Assembly (NCBI GenBank): GCA_038237235.1
Contig: JBBRYW010000003.1
Span: forward strand, 1-58,639
Direction: 5' to 3'
Length of the DNA stretch: 58,639 nucleotides
Source of the DNA: JBBRYW01 sp038237235
GTDB taxonomy: Bacteria; Actinomycetota; Thermoleophilia; Gaiellales; Gaiellaceae
Below are positions 41,012-51,578 of this stretch, one piece after another. A program made the translations under genes and the position numbers. The notes under the pieces were generated by a model. It was not told the DNA's origin. It ran no database searches and saw nothing but the letters and a program-made list of their open reading frames with translations. How positions within the stretch are numbered: position 1 is the stretch's first letter; every line of letters begins with the position of its first letter.

Positions 41012-42030
41012 GAGCAGTCGTCCACGATCGGTACGGATTTCCGGAGGTGCTGCACGTCGCCGAAGTCGAGCAGCCCGTGCCGAAGGAGGACGAGGTGCTC
41101 GTCAGGGTCCACGGCTCGACCGTTACCCGCGGCGACGCCATGGGCGTGCGCAGCGTCGAGTACCGGTTCGCCCGTATCTTCACCGGCATTCGCCGCCCGA
41201 GGCGGACGATCTTCGGCTCGGAGTTCGCGGGCAGCGTCGAGGAGGTGGGGTCCGCCGTGACGGACTTCCGGGTCGGCGACGACGTCTTCGGCATCGAGGG
41301 CGGCGCCAACGCGGAGTACGTGGCCGTGCGTGAGAGTGGCGTGATCGCAAAAAAGCCGACAGGGCTGACGTTGCAGGAGGCGGCGGCCATCCCCGACGGC
41401 TCGCTGCTCGCGCTGACCTGCCTGCGACCGGCGTATCCGCTGCGGGGGAAGAGCATCCTCGTCTACGGCGCCGCCGGCTCCATCGGAACGGCCGCGGTCC
41501 AGCTACTCGCGCACCACTTCGAGGCCGAGGTGACGGCGGTGTGCGACACGAAGGCCGTCGAGCTCGTGCGCTCGCTGGGAGCGCGGGACGTCCTCGATCG
41601 CTTTCGCGAGGACTTCACGAAGAACGGCAAGCCGTACGACGTGATCTTTGACGCGGTCGGCAAGCACTCGTTCCGCCGCTGCCGCCGCTCGCTGAAGCCC
41701 GGCGGCATCTACCTCACGGCCGACCTCGGGTTCATGTACCACGTGCCGCTCGTGGCTCTCGTCACACGGTTCGTCGGGAGCAGGCGTGCGAAGCTCGGCA
41801 TCGGCAGCTATCGCAGGGAGGACCTCGCCCTCGTCAAGGAGCTCGTCGACGCGGGCAAGTACCGGCCTGTGATCGACCGGAGGTACGCGCTCGATGAGGT
41901 CGTCGACGCGACCCGCTACGTCGAGACCGGCCAGAAGACGGGCAACGTCGTGCTCCGCGTCAGCGAGGCTGCGCCCGGCGAGCAGCCTGAGCCGGCCGCC
42001 GCGAAGCACGAAGAGGAAGGGCAGTCGTGA
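41008..42030 (+). CDS. NAD(P)-dependent medium-chain dehydrogenase/quinone-oxidoreductase-like
   Basis: 340 residues: MRAVVHDRYGFPEVLHVAEV and DEVLVRVHGSTVTRGDAMGV open the GroES-like domain. The Rossmann fold carries LVYGAAGSIGTAAVQLLAHH. No structural-zinc Cys cluster is seen, so it belongs to the zinc-independent quinone-reductase-like branch. It is translated with the NUDIX regulator, which suggests a redox-cofactor-linked role. A fragment of a second such gene follows directly. Confidence 0.88.
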   Translation: MRAVVHDRYGFPEVLHVAEVEQPVPKEDEVLVRVHGSTVTRGDAMGVRSVEYRFARIFTGIRRPRRTIFGSEFAGSVEEVGSAVTDFRVGDDVFGIEGGANAEYVAVRESGVIAKKPTGLTLQEAAAIPDGSLLALTCLRPAYPLRGKSILVYGAAGSIGTAAVQLLAHHFEAEVTAVCDTKAVELVRSLGARDVLDRFREDFTKNGKPYDVIFDAVGKHSFRRCRRSLKPGGIYLTADLGFMYHVPLVALVTRFVGSRRAKLGIGSYRREDLALVKELVDAGKYRPVIDRRYALDEVVDATRYVETGQKTGNVVLRVSEAAPGEQPEPAAAKHEEEGQS

Positions 42031-42100
42031 GGACGAGCTCCTCGTCCGGGTTCACGCCACTCCGGTGACGCGGTCGGACTGTGCGTGGCGGACTGCATAG
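42029..42100 (+). pseudogene. Fragment of a second medium-chain dehydrogenase
   Basis: 24 codons reading EDELLVRVHATPVTRSDCAW and a TAG. This is the DEVLVRVHGSTVTRGD segment of the preceding gene in a diverged copy, so a tandem relative was deleted here. Confidence 0.6.
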
Positions 42101-42265
42101 CCGCGCGCACTCGTTTGCAATCAGACAACGAACACATCCCGCACACATCCCGTAGGAGGTCGCCGGATGCCCCCGCCTACACCCGGCGATCCCCGCAAGA
42201 GGGCGGCCGAGAGGTTGCTCTCGCCGGTAATCTCCGCCTGCCAGCGAGCCCGGAGCTACCAAGAC

Positions 42266-42311
42266 CGGCCTGTCACGCCGGAGGTCGCGGGTTCGAGTCC
42301 CGTCGCTCCCG
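42266..42311 (+). repeat. tRNA-Asp(GTC) 3'-half relic, att-like copy 2
   Basis: Identical over 46 bp to 2524-2569. Here the anticodon stem is perfect (CCGGC / GCCGG), because one more base pairs than in copy 1. Again no 5' half is present. It is followed at 42376-42396 by cgggcagca-g-acgggcagcac, differing by one base from the sequence beside copy 1. The 39.7 kb between the copies could be an old integrated island. Confidence 0.75.
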
Positions 42312-42646
42312 TCTCTACGTATACCCTGCAAACTGGACAGTTCTGTTGTCGATCCTCTAGTTGTGGACGGAGTTTCGGGCAGCAGACGGGCAGCACTGTA
42401 AGGCCCTCTAATTCGTCAAAGTCCTGCAATACTCTTCGCCGAGCGCAACGTTGCGAAGCACGACAGGCAGGTGAGAGCGTGAGGCCCACTGACCATGGAC
42501 CGGTTTTTCGTCGCGATGGAAAAATCCGCACACGCGAGGATCAGGTGCCGGACGGGCTAGTCCGAATGAACACCGCTGCGAAACGCGCACCCACCTCCGC
42601 AGCTGGGACGCCAGAGCTTGAGGCCTGTTTGACGGTGACCCACGCT
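42312..42646. other. No gene recognised
   Basis: 335 bp after the tRNA relic. Apart from the GGGCAGCA repeat it shows no coding signal; a long open frame crosses it but has no family resemblance before the zinc-ribbon segment. Confidence 0.5.
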
Positions 42647-42793
42647 ATGCCAGACAATCATCTGGCAGACAAGGAGCGGAGGACGCGATTGACGTGCCCG
42701 CACTGCCTGAGCGAGATTCCGGCGGGGGCGAGCCGCTGCGCGTTTTGCACGCAGGAGGTCGGTGTGTCCTTCGACGCGGCACCCGCACACTAA
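42647..42793 (+). CDS. Small zinc-ribbon protein
   Basis: 48 residues with LTCPHCLSEIPAGASRCAFC: a CxxC-x9-CxxC zinc ribbon. The same ribbon is found, to my knowledge, at the C-terminus of some actinobacterial MscL channels, so it could be a detached tail. The start is uncertain, since the frame is open well upstream without a ribosome site. Confidence 0.5.
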   Translation: MPDNHLADKERRTRLTCPHCLSEIPAGASRCAFCTQEVGVSFDAAPAH

Positions 42794-42817
42794 CCCGGGA
42801 AGCTAAGGAGGAATGGG

Positions 42818-43219
42818 ATGAAGCTGCAGGAGATCGACGGGATCGGCACCAAGCACGCGGCAACGCTCAAAGGGCATGGCCTCACGACCACCGACCATCT
42901 GTTGGCGGAGGCGGCGAGGCCGGAGGGCCGCCGCGGGCTGGCCGAGAGGTCGGGGATCAGCGAGAAGCTGCTGCTCGAGTGGACGAACCATGCTGACCTT
43001 TGCCGGATCGACGGCGTCGGCAGCGAGTACGCCGACCTACTCGAGGCGGCCGGCGTCGACAGTGTGCCGGAGCTGGCGCAGCGCAACGCTGCCAACCTGG
43101 CGAAACGGATGCTCGAGCTGAATGAGCAGAAGAAGCTCGTGCGTCGCCCGCCCAGCGAGGCCGAGGTCGGACGCTGGGTCGAGCAGGCCAAGACGCTGCC
43201 GCGGCTAGTCCACCACTAG
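42818..43219 (+). CDS. DUF4332 helix-hairpin-helix protein
   Basis: 133 residues with two HhH-like units, MKLQEIDGIGTKHAATLKGH and LCRIDGVGSEYADLLEAAGV, the DUF4332 pattern of predicted nucleic-acid or protein-binding modules. AAGGAGGAA precedes the ATG. It ends 2 bp before the HerA-like gene, so the two are probably one operon. Confidence 0.85.
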   Translation: MKLQEIDGIGTKHAATLKGHGLTTTDHLLAEAARPEGRRGLAERSGISEKLLLEWTNHADLCRIDGVGSEYADLLEAAGVDSVPELAQRNAANLAKRMLELNEQKKLVRRPPSEAEVGRWVEQAKTLPRLVHH

Positions 43220-43221
43220 GG

Positions 43222-44760
<1,539 letters not shown>

Positions 44761-44948
44761 CAACCCGCTGGTCCAACCCCGCACGGCCTGCTTAGCGCAA
44801 GCTTGGAAGCGCTGTCTGGCTCGCTCAATTTCGCCTCGGTCAGATTCGGTGCCCTTTCATCCCAAGAACGCAACAACCGCTGCCGAGGACGCGCCGAAAG
44901 CGGTCAGATCCTCCCACTTGACGGTGTGAACCCCAGTACGGTGCCCGC

Positions 44949-45255
44949 ATGGCAGACACGACGACGCCCGAGGTCACGATCGTCCCCGCGAAGGAGGCGA
45001 GCTGGGAGGATCTCCAGGCCGTGCTCGGCGCGCGTGGCGATCCGTCCAGATGCCAGTGCCAGCGATACAAGATGCAGCCCAGGGAGTCTTGGGCCTCGGT
45101 TGGCGCCGAGGAGCTGGCTTTCCGGCTTCGCACGCAGACCGACTGTGGTGACCCGGAGTCGGGCACGACGCGGCTTGAGCTCGCGCTCTGGCTCGGCCCA
45201 CGGGTCGTGTGCGGGGACGGCAGAGTACGCGCACCCGACGGCCCGCCGTTGTTAG
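44949..45255 (+). pseudogene. GNAT-like acetyltransferase N-terminus, frameshifted
   Basis: VTIVPAKEASWEDLQAVLGA, RGDPSRCQCQRYKMQPRESW and EELAFRLRTQTDCGDPESGT are well preserved and match the N-terminus of a GNAT subfamily with conserved CQC. After 45160 the sequence shifts frames (CAGTAEYAHPTAR resembles the next family block) and the acetyl-CoA loop is missing. Confidence 0.65.
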
Positions 45256-45671
45256 TCCAACTCCTTGCGTTGAGGGAGGGCGTCCGTGATCTCGAACCAC
45301 GGCGCCTTCGAGCCGACAAAGATGTGTTCCGTCGGTCGTATGGAGGGAGCGTCCACGAGTGAGCCCATCGCGACGTGCACGAAGGCACCGTCGCGCACGA
45401 CGGAGAAAAGCATTGACCCACAGACGCCGCACCGCGTGTGGTTCGCGTTCTCTTCCCCGACGATCAACAGCTTGTCCCGTCCGGTCGTGATCGCGAGCTT
45501 CTTCCGCTCGATGCCGGCGAACGCTTTGAAGGCCGTTCCGGTCGCGGCGCGACACCGCGAGCAGTGACAGTTCGCCGCGTATAGAAACGCGTCCGCCACT
45601 TTGTAGCGAACAGCACCGCACTCACAGGCTCCTGCGAGGGGACGGCCGGTCGTGTTGCTTTCGCTCGGCAA
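45252..45671 (-). CDS. GFA-family (glutathione-dependent formaldehyde-activating-like) zinc protein
   Basis: 139 residues. ACECGAVRYKV, NCHCSRCRAATG and TRCGVCGSMLF hold the Cys residues for the two zinc sites of the Mss4-like GFA fold. The chosen start is TTG 45671: GGAGAGGAG lies 6 bases before it and no ATG or GTG is better placed. Most GFA proteins have no proven link to formaldehyde. It is convergent with the GNAT remnant, overlapping by 4 bp. Confidence 0.82.
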   Translation of the reverse strand: MPSESNTTGRPLAGACECGAVRYKVADAFLYAANCHCSRCRAATGTAFKAFAGIERKKLAITTGRDKLLIVGEENANHTRCGVCGSMLFSVVRDGAFVHVAMGSLVDAPSIRPTEHIFVGSKAPWFEITDALPQRKELD

Positions 45672-45789
45672 TGAAGGCTCCTCTCCTCCGCGTGTTTTGT
45701 CCGAACGTAGCGACCGTTCCCCGCCGCCGGTCTCATCGGTCGGGGGCATTCCCGAGGGCTGGCCCACCCCAGAGCATCGTCTCCTCCGA

Positions 45790-46015
45790 CGCTGAACGGC
45801 GTACTCGATGATGTCGACCGCCGACGGCCTCTTTGGTCTCGGCGAAGGGACGATCGCCTTCCCGTCGCGGACGCAGACGGAGCGCGTCCGGCGCGGCGGA
45901 GCCAGTTGGTCGCCGGTGATCCAGATGCCCCGCCAGGAGGTCATCCAGCCAGGGGAAGCTCTCCTCGTCTCTTCCGAGACGAGCCTCCGAGCGCGGAGGA
46001 GGGCGGACGCCGGTT
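45790..46015 (-). pseudogene. YciI/DGPF-domain protein remnant
   Basis: WITGDQLAPPRRTRSVCVRD and DIIEYA in one frame, with the diagnostic PFAETKEAVGG piece in another. Two compensating shifts in about 75 codons. The N-terminus is absent. A YCII-related protein in decay. Confidence 0.55.
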
Positions 46016-46052
46016 GACGTGGAAGCAGATCTTGGCCGGTAGCATCCCCGGT

Positions 46053-46322
46053 ATGTGTCGCAACATCCGCACCCTGCACAACTTCGAGCCGCCCGCAACG
46101 GAGCAAGAGGTTCGCGCGGCTGCGCTTCAGTACGTCCGCAAGATCAGCGGCTTTGCGAAGCCCTCGAAGGCTAACGGCGAGGCGTTCGCGCACGCCATCG
46201 ACGCCGTTGCTGCCACCTCAGCGAAGCTGCTCGAAGAGCTCGTGAGCGCAGCGCCGCCAAAGGATCGCGAGGTCGAGGCAGCCAAGGCACAAGCCCAGGC
46301 TGCGCAGCGATTCGCCGCTTAG
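46053..46322 (+). CDS. DUF2277 family protein
   Basis: 89 residues: MCRNIRTLHNFEPPATEQEV and AAALQYVRKISGFAKPSKAN, the invariant DUF2277 opening, then helices to the C-terminus. It is a small cytosolic protein of unknown function found widely in bacteria. The start is set by MCR, which is invariant in the family. An Ala/Gln-rich tail exceeds the usual length slightly. Confidence 0.88.
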   Translation: MCRNIRTLHNFEPPATEQEVRAAALQYVRKISGFAKPSKANGEAFAHAIDAVAATSAKLLEELVSAAPPKDREVEAAKAQAQAAQRFAA

Positions 46323-46351
46323 CGGCCCTCGACAACCCGCCGACATAGCGC

Positions 46352-46762
46352 TCAAGCTTTGGCGACGCTGGTGAGCTGTGCGGCCACGGCGTGCCAGCGG
46401 CCGCCGCGAGACTGCCACACGTCCGTGTAGCGCGTCGAGGCAGGCGAGCCGTCGCGCGTGTAGTGGGTGACGCCGTGGACCAGCGCGAGATCGCCCATCA
46501 CGCGCACGTCGACCTGGTCGTACGTCACATCCTGTACACCCGGCCCCTCCGCGTTCCGCCGCAGAAATTCCGTCCTATCGATGCGTCGTCCGTCGGCGAG
46601 GGTGCAGACGAAGTCGTCGCTCAAGTGCTCGCCATACCACGCCACGTCGGATTCGACGAACGCGCGGATGTAGTGGGCGTTCAGGTCGTGCAGCCTCGCG
46701 ACCGCATCGGCCTGGCCGGCCCCTCCAGCCCAGGGATTGGAGCTGATTGCCGTCTCGGACAT
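46352..46762 (-). CDS. NTF2-fold protein (DUF4440/SnoaL-like)
   Basis: 136 residues: AVARLHDLNAHYIRAFVESD, VAWYGEHLSDDFVCTLADGR, ALVHGVTHYTRDGSPASTRY and TDVWQSRGGRWHAVAAQLTS. A typical DUF4440-like NTF2 barrel with a conserved C-terminal W-HAVAAQ. AGGAGGA is upstream of the ATG. Divergent from the Ada-AlkA gene by 78 bp. Role unknown. Confidence 0.88.
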   Translation of the reverse strand: MSETAISSNPWAGGAGQADAVARLHDLNAHYIRAFVESDVAWYGEHLSDDFVCTLADGRRIDRTEFLRRNAEGPGVQDVTYDQVDVRVMGDLALVHGVTHYTRDGSPASTRYTDVWQSRGGRWHAVAAQLTSVAKA

Positions 46763-46839
46763 TTTCCATTCCTCCTTGCGCGAGTGCCGCCCGACAGAGT
46801 GCGTGAACGAGACCGAGCGGTCTAGCCGGATCCGGACAG

Positions 46840-48327
46840 ATGCACTGCGGCTGTCCGAATCCGGCCAGTCTGCTCAACGGGCCGGGTTACGCTGACCATG
46901 TGCAAGGCTTCGCGGCGGTCGTCACCACCGGTATCTACTGCCGGCCTGGGTGTTCGGCGCGACCTCGTGCGGAGCATGTGACGACGTTCCCGCTAGCGGC
47001 TGCCGCCGAGGCCGCAGGATACCGGGCGTGTCTTCGATGTCGGCCCTACCGGTCACCGCAGCCCGTGGCCTGGACCGGCCCGGAGCTGGTCTGCCGCGCC
47101 GTGCAGCTGATCCTCGACGGCGCGCTCGACAGGGGAACCGAGGCCGACCTCGGTGCGCGGCTCGGTGTGTCGGCCCGGCACCTACGTCGCCTTTTCACCG
47201 CGCACCTGGGGGTAACGCCCGACGGTCTGGCGCGTTCGGCTCGCGCGCATTTCGCCCGCCGCCTGCTCGACGACACCGACCTCACGATCACCGAGATCGC
47301 CTTCGCCTCGGGTTTCGGCAGCCTGCGTCAGTTCAACCGCGCCTGCCAGGAAGTATTCCGGGCGCAGCCTCGAAAGCTGCGCTCCAAGCGCCGCGTGAGC
47401 GACCGCCTCGTCGCAGACGGGGGCCTCTCCCTCCGGTTGCCCTTCCATGGGCCGCTCGACTGGGAGACGATGGTCGCCTACTTCGCTGCTCGTGCCATCC
47501 CGGGCGTCGAGAGTGTCTCCGGAAACGCCTACCGGCGCACGATCCTGATCGACGGCGACCCGGGCGTGCTCGAGCTTCTTCCGGGTGGCGACGACCACCT
47601 CGTGCTCCGCGCCCACCTGCCGCACTGGGAAGAGCTGATCCATGTCGTCGACCGCGCTCGCCGCATCGCGAACCTCGACTTCGACTTGGATCCGCCCACC
47701 AGCCACCTCGCCGGCGATCCGACGATCGGGCCCCTGCTGAAAGCTCGACCGGGCCTGCGCGCTCCGGGGACGTGGGATCCCTTCGAGACCGGCGTGCGCG
47801 CGATCATCGGCCAACAGGTAACCCTTGCGGCGGCCAACACCGTTGCAGCTCGGCTCGTCGAGCGGCTCGGCACCCCGGTACCGGGACTGCGGCGACTCGG
47901 CCTCACTCACACGTTTCCCTCGCCGGACGCGCTCGCCACCGCCGACCTCGCCGGCCTCGGGCTCCCGCAAGCGCGCGAGGATGCGATCCGCTCGTTCGCC
48001 CGTGCCGTCGCCGGCGACGCCATCCGGCTCGACCGCAGCATCAGCCTGGACCAGCACGTCGCCTCCATCACCGCGCTCAACGGCCTTGGCCCGTGGACCG
48101 CGCACTACATCGCCCTGCGACTCGGCGAACGGGACGCCTGCCCCACGTCGGATCTCGGCCTTCAGCGCTCGCTCGCGCGGCAGGCCCACGAATCCGGCGC
48201 GGCACTCGGGGAAGTCGCCGAACGCTGGCGGCCATGGCGGGCCTTGGCGGCTTCACACCTCTGGATGGCGGACGGCTCTCAGGAAACCTCGCTCGCGCGG
48301 CCAGGTGCAACCGAGCGTGCCGCGTGA
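46840..48327 (+). CDS. Ada-type zinc/AraC domain fused to AlkA 3-methyladenine DNA glycosylase
   Basis: 495 residues. The Ada-like zinc domain has TTGIYCRPGCSARP and YRACLRCRPY (four Cys ligands; in Ada the first Cys accepts methyl from phosphotriesters). It is followed by an AraC-type helix-turn-helix (LGVSARHLRRLFTAHLGVTP, ITEIAFASGFGSLRQF). From about 190 comes the AlkA N-terminal domain and then the HhH-GPD glycosylase: ALNGLGPWTAHYIALRLGER and PTSDLGL, whose Asp is catalytic. The fusion links alkylation sensing with base excision in one protein. The N-terminus lacks about 15 residues of the usual Ada opening. A GTGA overlap leads to the NIPSNAP gene. Confidence 0.92.
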   Translation: MHCGCPNPASLLNGPGYADHVQGFAAVVTTGIYCRPGCSARPRAEHVTTFPLAAAAEAAGYRACLRCRPYRSPQPVAWTGPELVCRAVQLILDGALDRGTEADLGARLGVSARHLRRLFTAHLGVTPDGLARSARAHFARRLLDDTDLTITEIAFASGFGSLRQFNRACQEVFRAQPRKLRSKRRVSDRLVADGGLSLRLPFHGPLDWETMVAYFAARAIPGVESVSGNAYRRTILIDGDPGVLELLPGGDDHLVLRAHLPHWEELIHVVDRARRIANLDFDLDPPTSHLAGDPTIGPLLKARPGLRAPGTWDPFETGVRAIIGQQVTLAAANTVAARLVERLGTPVPGLRRLGLTHTFPSPDALATADLAGLGLPQAREDAIRSFARAVAGDAIRLDRSISLDQHVASITALNGLGPWTAHYIALRLGERDACPTSDLGLQRSLARQAHESGAALGEVAERWRPWRALAASHLWMADGSQETSLARPGATERAA

Positions 48328-48701
48328 GCCGGTCCGAGGACTCCAGCACGCGCGTGCTGGACCTTCGGACGTACAAGCTCGTGCCGGGCAAGCGCGACGA
48401 ATTCGACCATGTCTTCCGCGAAGGCGCGCTGCCGATGCTCCACCGCTTCGGGATCGAAGTCGTCGGTCACGGCCCTTCGCTCGAGGACGACGACCACTAC
48501 TACCTCATGCGCGCCTTCCCGTCGGCTTCTCGGCGTGCCGAGCAGCTGGACTCCTTCTACGGCAGCGACGAGTGGCGGCAGAACCATCGGGATGCCGTGC
48601 TCGAGTTGATCGAGACGTACCACACGATCGTGATCGAGCTGACGCCGAGTCTCTGCCAAGCGTTCGTGTCGGCGGTGACGGCTGACTCCTCGGCCGAGTA
48701 G
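48324..48701 (+). CDS. NIPSNAP family protein
   Basis: 125 residues from GTG 48324, which overlaps the upstream stop. TRVLDLRTYKLVPGKRDEFD, VVGHGPSLEDDDHYYLMRAF and QLDSFYGSDEWRQNHRDAVL give the ferredoxin-like NIPSNAP fold. Such proteins have no settled function in bacteria. Coupled translation with the DNA repair fusion is probably incidental. Confidence 0.85.
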   Translation: MSRSEDSSTRVLDLRTYKLVPGKRDEFDHVFREGALPMLHRFGIEVVGHGPSLEDDDHYYLMRAFPSASRRAEQLDSFYGSDEWRQNHRDAVLELIETYHTIVIELTPSLCQAFVSAVTADSSAE

Positions 48702-48719
48702 CTGCGCTGGTCGAGCTCG

Positions 48720-49089
48720 GTGACGGCCCTTCACCCACCTGGCGCCACGCCTTGCCCGGCTCGACGACGGGCGGGCGCGGGTAGTCCTGAGGGAGGTCCG
48801 CCCCTTCAACCCTCGCGGCCGCTCGCCTTGGTCGGCGTGCTCGACGCCGGCTCGGCGCGCGAGCTCGTGCGGCTGCTGCACGACATCGCCTCGCTCGAGG
48901 TCTACGTGTGGTACTGGGAAGGAAACGGCGCCATCCGAGACGAGCACTCCACCTACGTGTTTCGCGGGCCGCTCGCGATTGTTCCCGAGTTGCATCCCTT
49001 GCGGAGGAACGCGCCTCGAGACGCCGAGCCTGTCGTAGAGCGTCCAGCCGGGCTGGTTCGTCGCCCACGCACACCGACGCAACGTCGAC
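48720..49089. other. Unresolved, probably degenerate coding sequence
   Basis: A plus-strand frame contains a protein-like stretch, RELVRLLHDIASLEVYVWYW and DEHSTYVFRGPLAIVPE, but no convincing start, and its ends lose protein character. I do not recognise a family. Confidence 0.3.
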
Positions 49090-49436
49090 CTACATTGGCG
49101 GTTCGGAGAGCCTGATTGCCGCTGTTGCGGAAGCTACGTCGTACCGCTCGCCCGCCCCCAGCACCCGGTGCGGCTGCCCGAGCCGCTCGCACTCGCCGAC
49201 AAAGCGTCGAGCGAGGCCCGTGTTGAGCTCGAACATCTCGAAGTGGCACGGCGAGGCGTGCGGCAACGCCGATTCCCTACTGCCGGAATAGAAACTCGGC
49301 GACATCTCGGCGTCCACGCCGGCCGCCTGCTCCTGCGCCGTGGCGCGGGTGTCGCGGGCGCCTGCACGCGGACGGGCATCCCGGCGACCAGCGGGCTCGT
49401 CTCGACGAGCAGACGGCGGGTATCGTCGAGGTTCAC
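49090..49436 (-). pseudogene. Hypothetical protein, probably frameshifted
   Basis: A GTG at 49436 opens NLDDTRRLLVETSPLVAGMP and VRVQAPA. After a frame change near 49350 the strand continues as AEMSPSFYSGSRESALPHAS, CHFEMFELNTGLARRFVGEC to a stop at 49090. Composition is protein-like. No family recognised. Confidence 0.3.
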
Positions 49437-49496
49437 GCCGCGTCCTCGAGGCGGTGGACGCTGTCGCAACTTGTCGATCCGCAGTAGCGCGGCGCG

Positions 49497-49900
49497 CTAC
49501 GACGCCTCGTCGGCGCTGTAGACGATTGGCGTCATGTCGCTCGCGGCTGCGTCTCCCGGGTTCAGGCCCGGGAATAACGACTCGAAGGGCGACTTGCGCT
49601 CCTGGTAACGGGGCTCGAGCAGACGGCTGCCGGCGGCGAAGAAGATGATCGTCATCGCCTCGCGCATCTGGTTTGAGGTGTTCGGCATCGCGCGGTGCAG
49701 GGTCCAGCCGGCGTGGAAGGTCGCGTCGCCGGCGGCCATCGGCACCGGCTTGGTGACCGGGAACTCGCCGCTCGCGACCATGCGCTCGAAGAAGGCCTCC
49801 GACTCGTCAGAGATCGCGAGCTCGGCGAGCGCGGGACGGCGCTGGGTTCCCGATCCGAACTCCATGCCGCCCCGACCGCGGCAGCCGTCGCCTAGAAAAA
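49497..49900 (-). pseudogene. Phytanoyl-CoA dioxygenase-family protein, C-terminal half
   Basis: From about 49890: GGMEFGSGTQRRPALAELAI, SDESEAFFERMVASGEFPV, MAAGDATFHAGWTLHRAMPN (containing the distal iron-ligand His region) and REAMTIIFFAAGSRLLEPRY to the stop. The N-terminal half is on the opposite strand at 50004-50366. The middle, with the HxD iron motif, is absent from both, so no active enzyme can be made. Confidence 0.8.
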
Positions 49901-50003
49901 CCGTGTCAACGGAACGGGGCAACCTCAACCCCAGGCCTGCCATCGCCCAGCTCGGCACGCCCCCACGACCACCACCCACATCCCGAAAAGCTGGAGGACA
50001 CCA

Positions 50004-50366
50004 ATGGCACCCGTCCCCACCGCGCTGCCCGAGCTCGATGCCCCCTACACGCTGAGCGGTGACGCGCGCCGCGACTTCGAGCGTGACGGGCACGTGCTGC
50101 TGCGCCACGTCGCCGCGCCCGACGAGGTCGCCGCCTACCGGCCGCTGATCCGCGAGGCCACTCTCGGCAACACCGTCGAGAAGCAGGCCCTCGACGAACG
50201 CGACACGTACGGCAAGGCCTTCATCCAGGTCGGCGACATCTGGAAGAAGGACCCGGCGGTGTCTGGGTTCACGCTCGCGCGCCGCTTCGCGCGCATCGCC
50301 GCCGAGCTGCTGGGCGTCACTGCCGTGCGGCTGTACCACGACCAGGCCCTGTTCAAGGAGCCCGGT
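50004..50366 (+). pseudogene. Phytanoyl-CoA dioxygenase-family protein, N-terminal half
   Basis: MAPVPTALPELDAPYTLSGD and ARRDFERDGHVLLRHVAAPD start the family's double-stranded beta-helix. It continues through AFIQVGDIWKKDPAVSGFTL to VRLYHDQALFKEPGG and then loses similarity at 50366, just where relatives have the HxD iron motif. A good ribosome site (CTGGAGGACACCA) is retained before the ATG. Inverting 49890-50366 would join it in frame direction to the C-terminal half. Confidence 0.8.
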
Positions 50367-50369
50367 GGG

Positions 50370-50780
50370 GTCCCACCCCGTTTCTCCCATCGGACGTCTT
50401 CGAGCAAGCGCGAACTCAGCTCGCCTACGGGGCGCGGCTTCGACGCTCGCGGCAACGCGTGCGTGCGCGTGAGCAGCTGCGGGCAGCGCACGAGGCGTTC
50501 GACCGGCTCGGCGCCGCGCCGTGGGCGGATGTCGCCGGCGCCGAGCTGCTCGCGACCGGCGAGAGGGCGCGCCGCCGCGACGTCACGACGCTTGACGAGC
50601 TGACGCCCCAGGAGCTGCAGATCGGCGCTCCTTCTCGCGCAGGGCAAGACGACGCGCGAGGCGGCCGCCGCCGTTTTCCTCAGCCCGAAGACGATCGAGT
50701 ATCACCTCCGCAGCGTCTACCGCAAGCTCGCAATCAACTCCCGCGAGCAGCTCGCCACCGCTCTCGCCGCCTCAGCCTAG
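50370..50780 (+). pseudogene. LuxR-family ATPase regulator, C-terminal fragment
   Basis: TQLAYGARLRRSRQRVRARE, QLRAAHEAFDRLGAAPWADV and LTPQELQI are in one frame. One extra base near 50625 shifts the DNA-binding part, GKTTREAAAAVFLSPKTIEY and HLRSVYRKLAINSREQLATA, to another. Only the last part of the TPR and LuxR domains is present. It abuts the truncated dioxygenase gene. Confidence 0.8.
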
Positions 50781-50854
50781 ACCTGCGGATCCGAGCTGCT
50801 GGCCTTCCGGCGCACGAGCGCTGACGGCTTTCCTTCACCTGCACGATCCAGCAC

Positions 50855-51493
50855 ATGCGCAGGCGGCTGGCCCTCGCGCTGTTCGTGTCGGTGGCTGTGG
50901 CTGCGGTCACAGCACCGCGCGCCGCCACGGTTCCCGACAGATGGACGTGGAAGTCGCTCCACCGACCTCTGCACATCCCGCGGATCGTCGCCGGTGCGGC
51001 GTGTCCGGTCAGCGCCTTGATGCCGGTCGACGTGGGCCGGCTCGATCTCGGCCAAAGCTTGATCGCGCAGCTTCCCGGACCCGGCCCGGCCTTTCCCGGC
51101 CCACTCGGTTCTGACCGGCCCACCCTGTTCTTCAACTACCCGCCCGAGCCGGATCAGATCGGCTGGTAGCGGACCGGGTGGAGTGGCAACAAGGTTCTGT
51201 GGTGGGTCGTTGCCTCCTACGGCGGGCCGGTCCTGATTCGGGGCCGTCAGCTGGACGGCTCGAACGCACTGCGGTTCGATGTCGTGCAGCAGCTGCAGAA
51301 GGAGATGCGTCTTCTGTCACGGTTCAGCTGGGAGCCGCGAGGAATCGCCCGTGGCTTCCCGTCCGAGACGCGAGTCCGCGCACCGGGTTGCTACGCCTAC
51401 CAGAACGACGGTCCGAGCTTCAGCCGGATCATTGTCTTCGAGGCGCGACTTTGGCCGGCTGACGGTTCCCGCATCGCGCCGAGTGGCCGGTAG
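50855..51493 (+). pseudogene. Secreted hypothetical protein with an in-frame TAG
   Basis: A signal peptide (RRLALALFVSVAVAAVTAPR) and DRWTWKSLHRPLHIPRIVAG, then LFFNYPPEPDQIGW, a TAG at 51167-51169, and the same frame continues TGWSGNKVLWWVVASYGGPV, LIRGRQLDGSNALRFD to 51493. Both parts read as one exported protein of about 210 residues. Single nonsense mutation; family unknown to me. Confidence 0.6.
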
Positions 51494-51578
51494 CTCACGC
51501 ACCGATCACCCGCGAAGAGCCCGGACCTGGGTCTCCCGGATCGTGCTCCAGTCGACAGAGCTCTCATAGACTGGCTCG

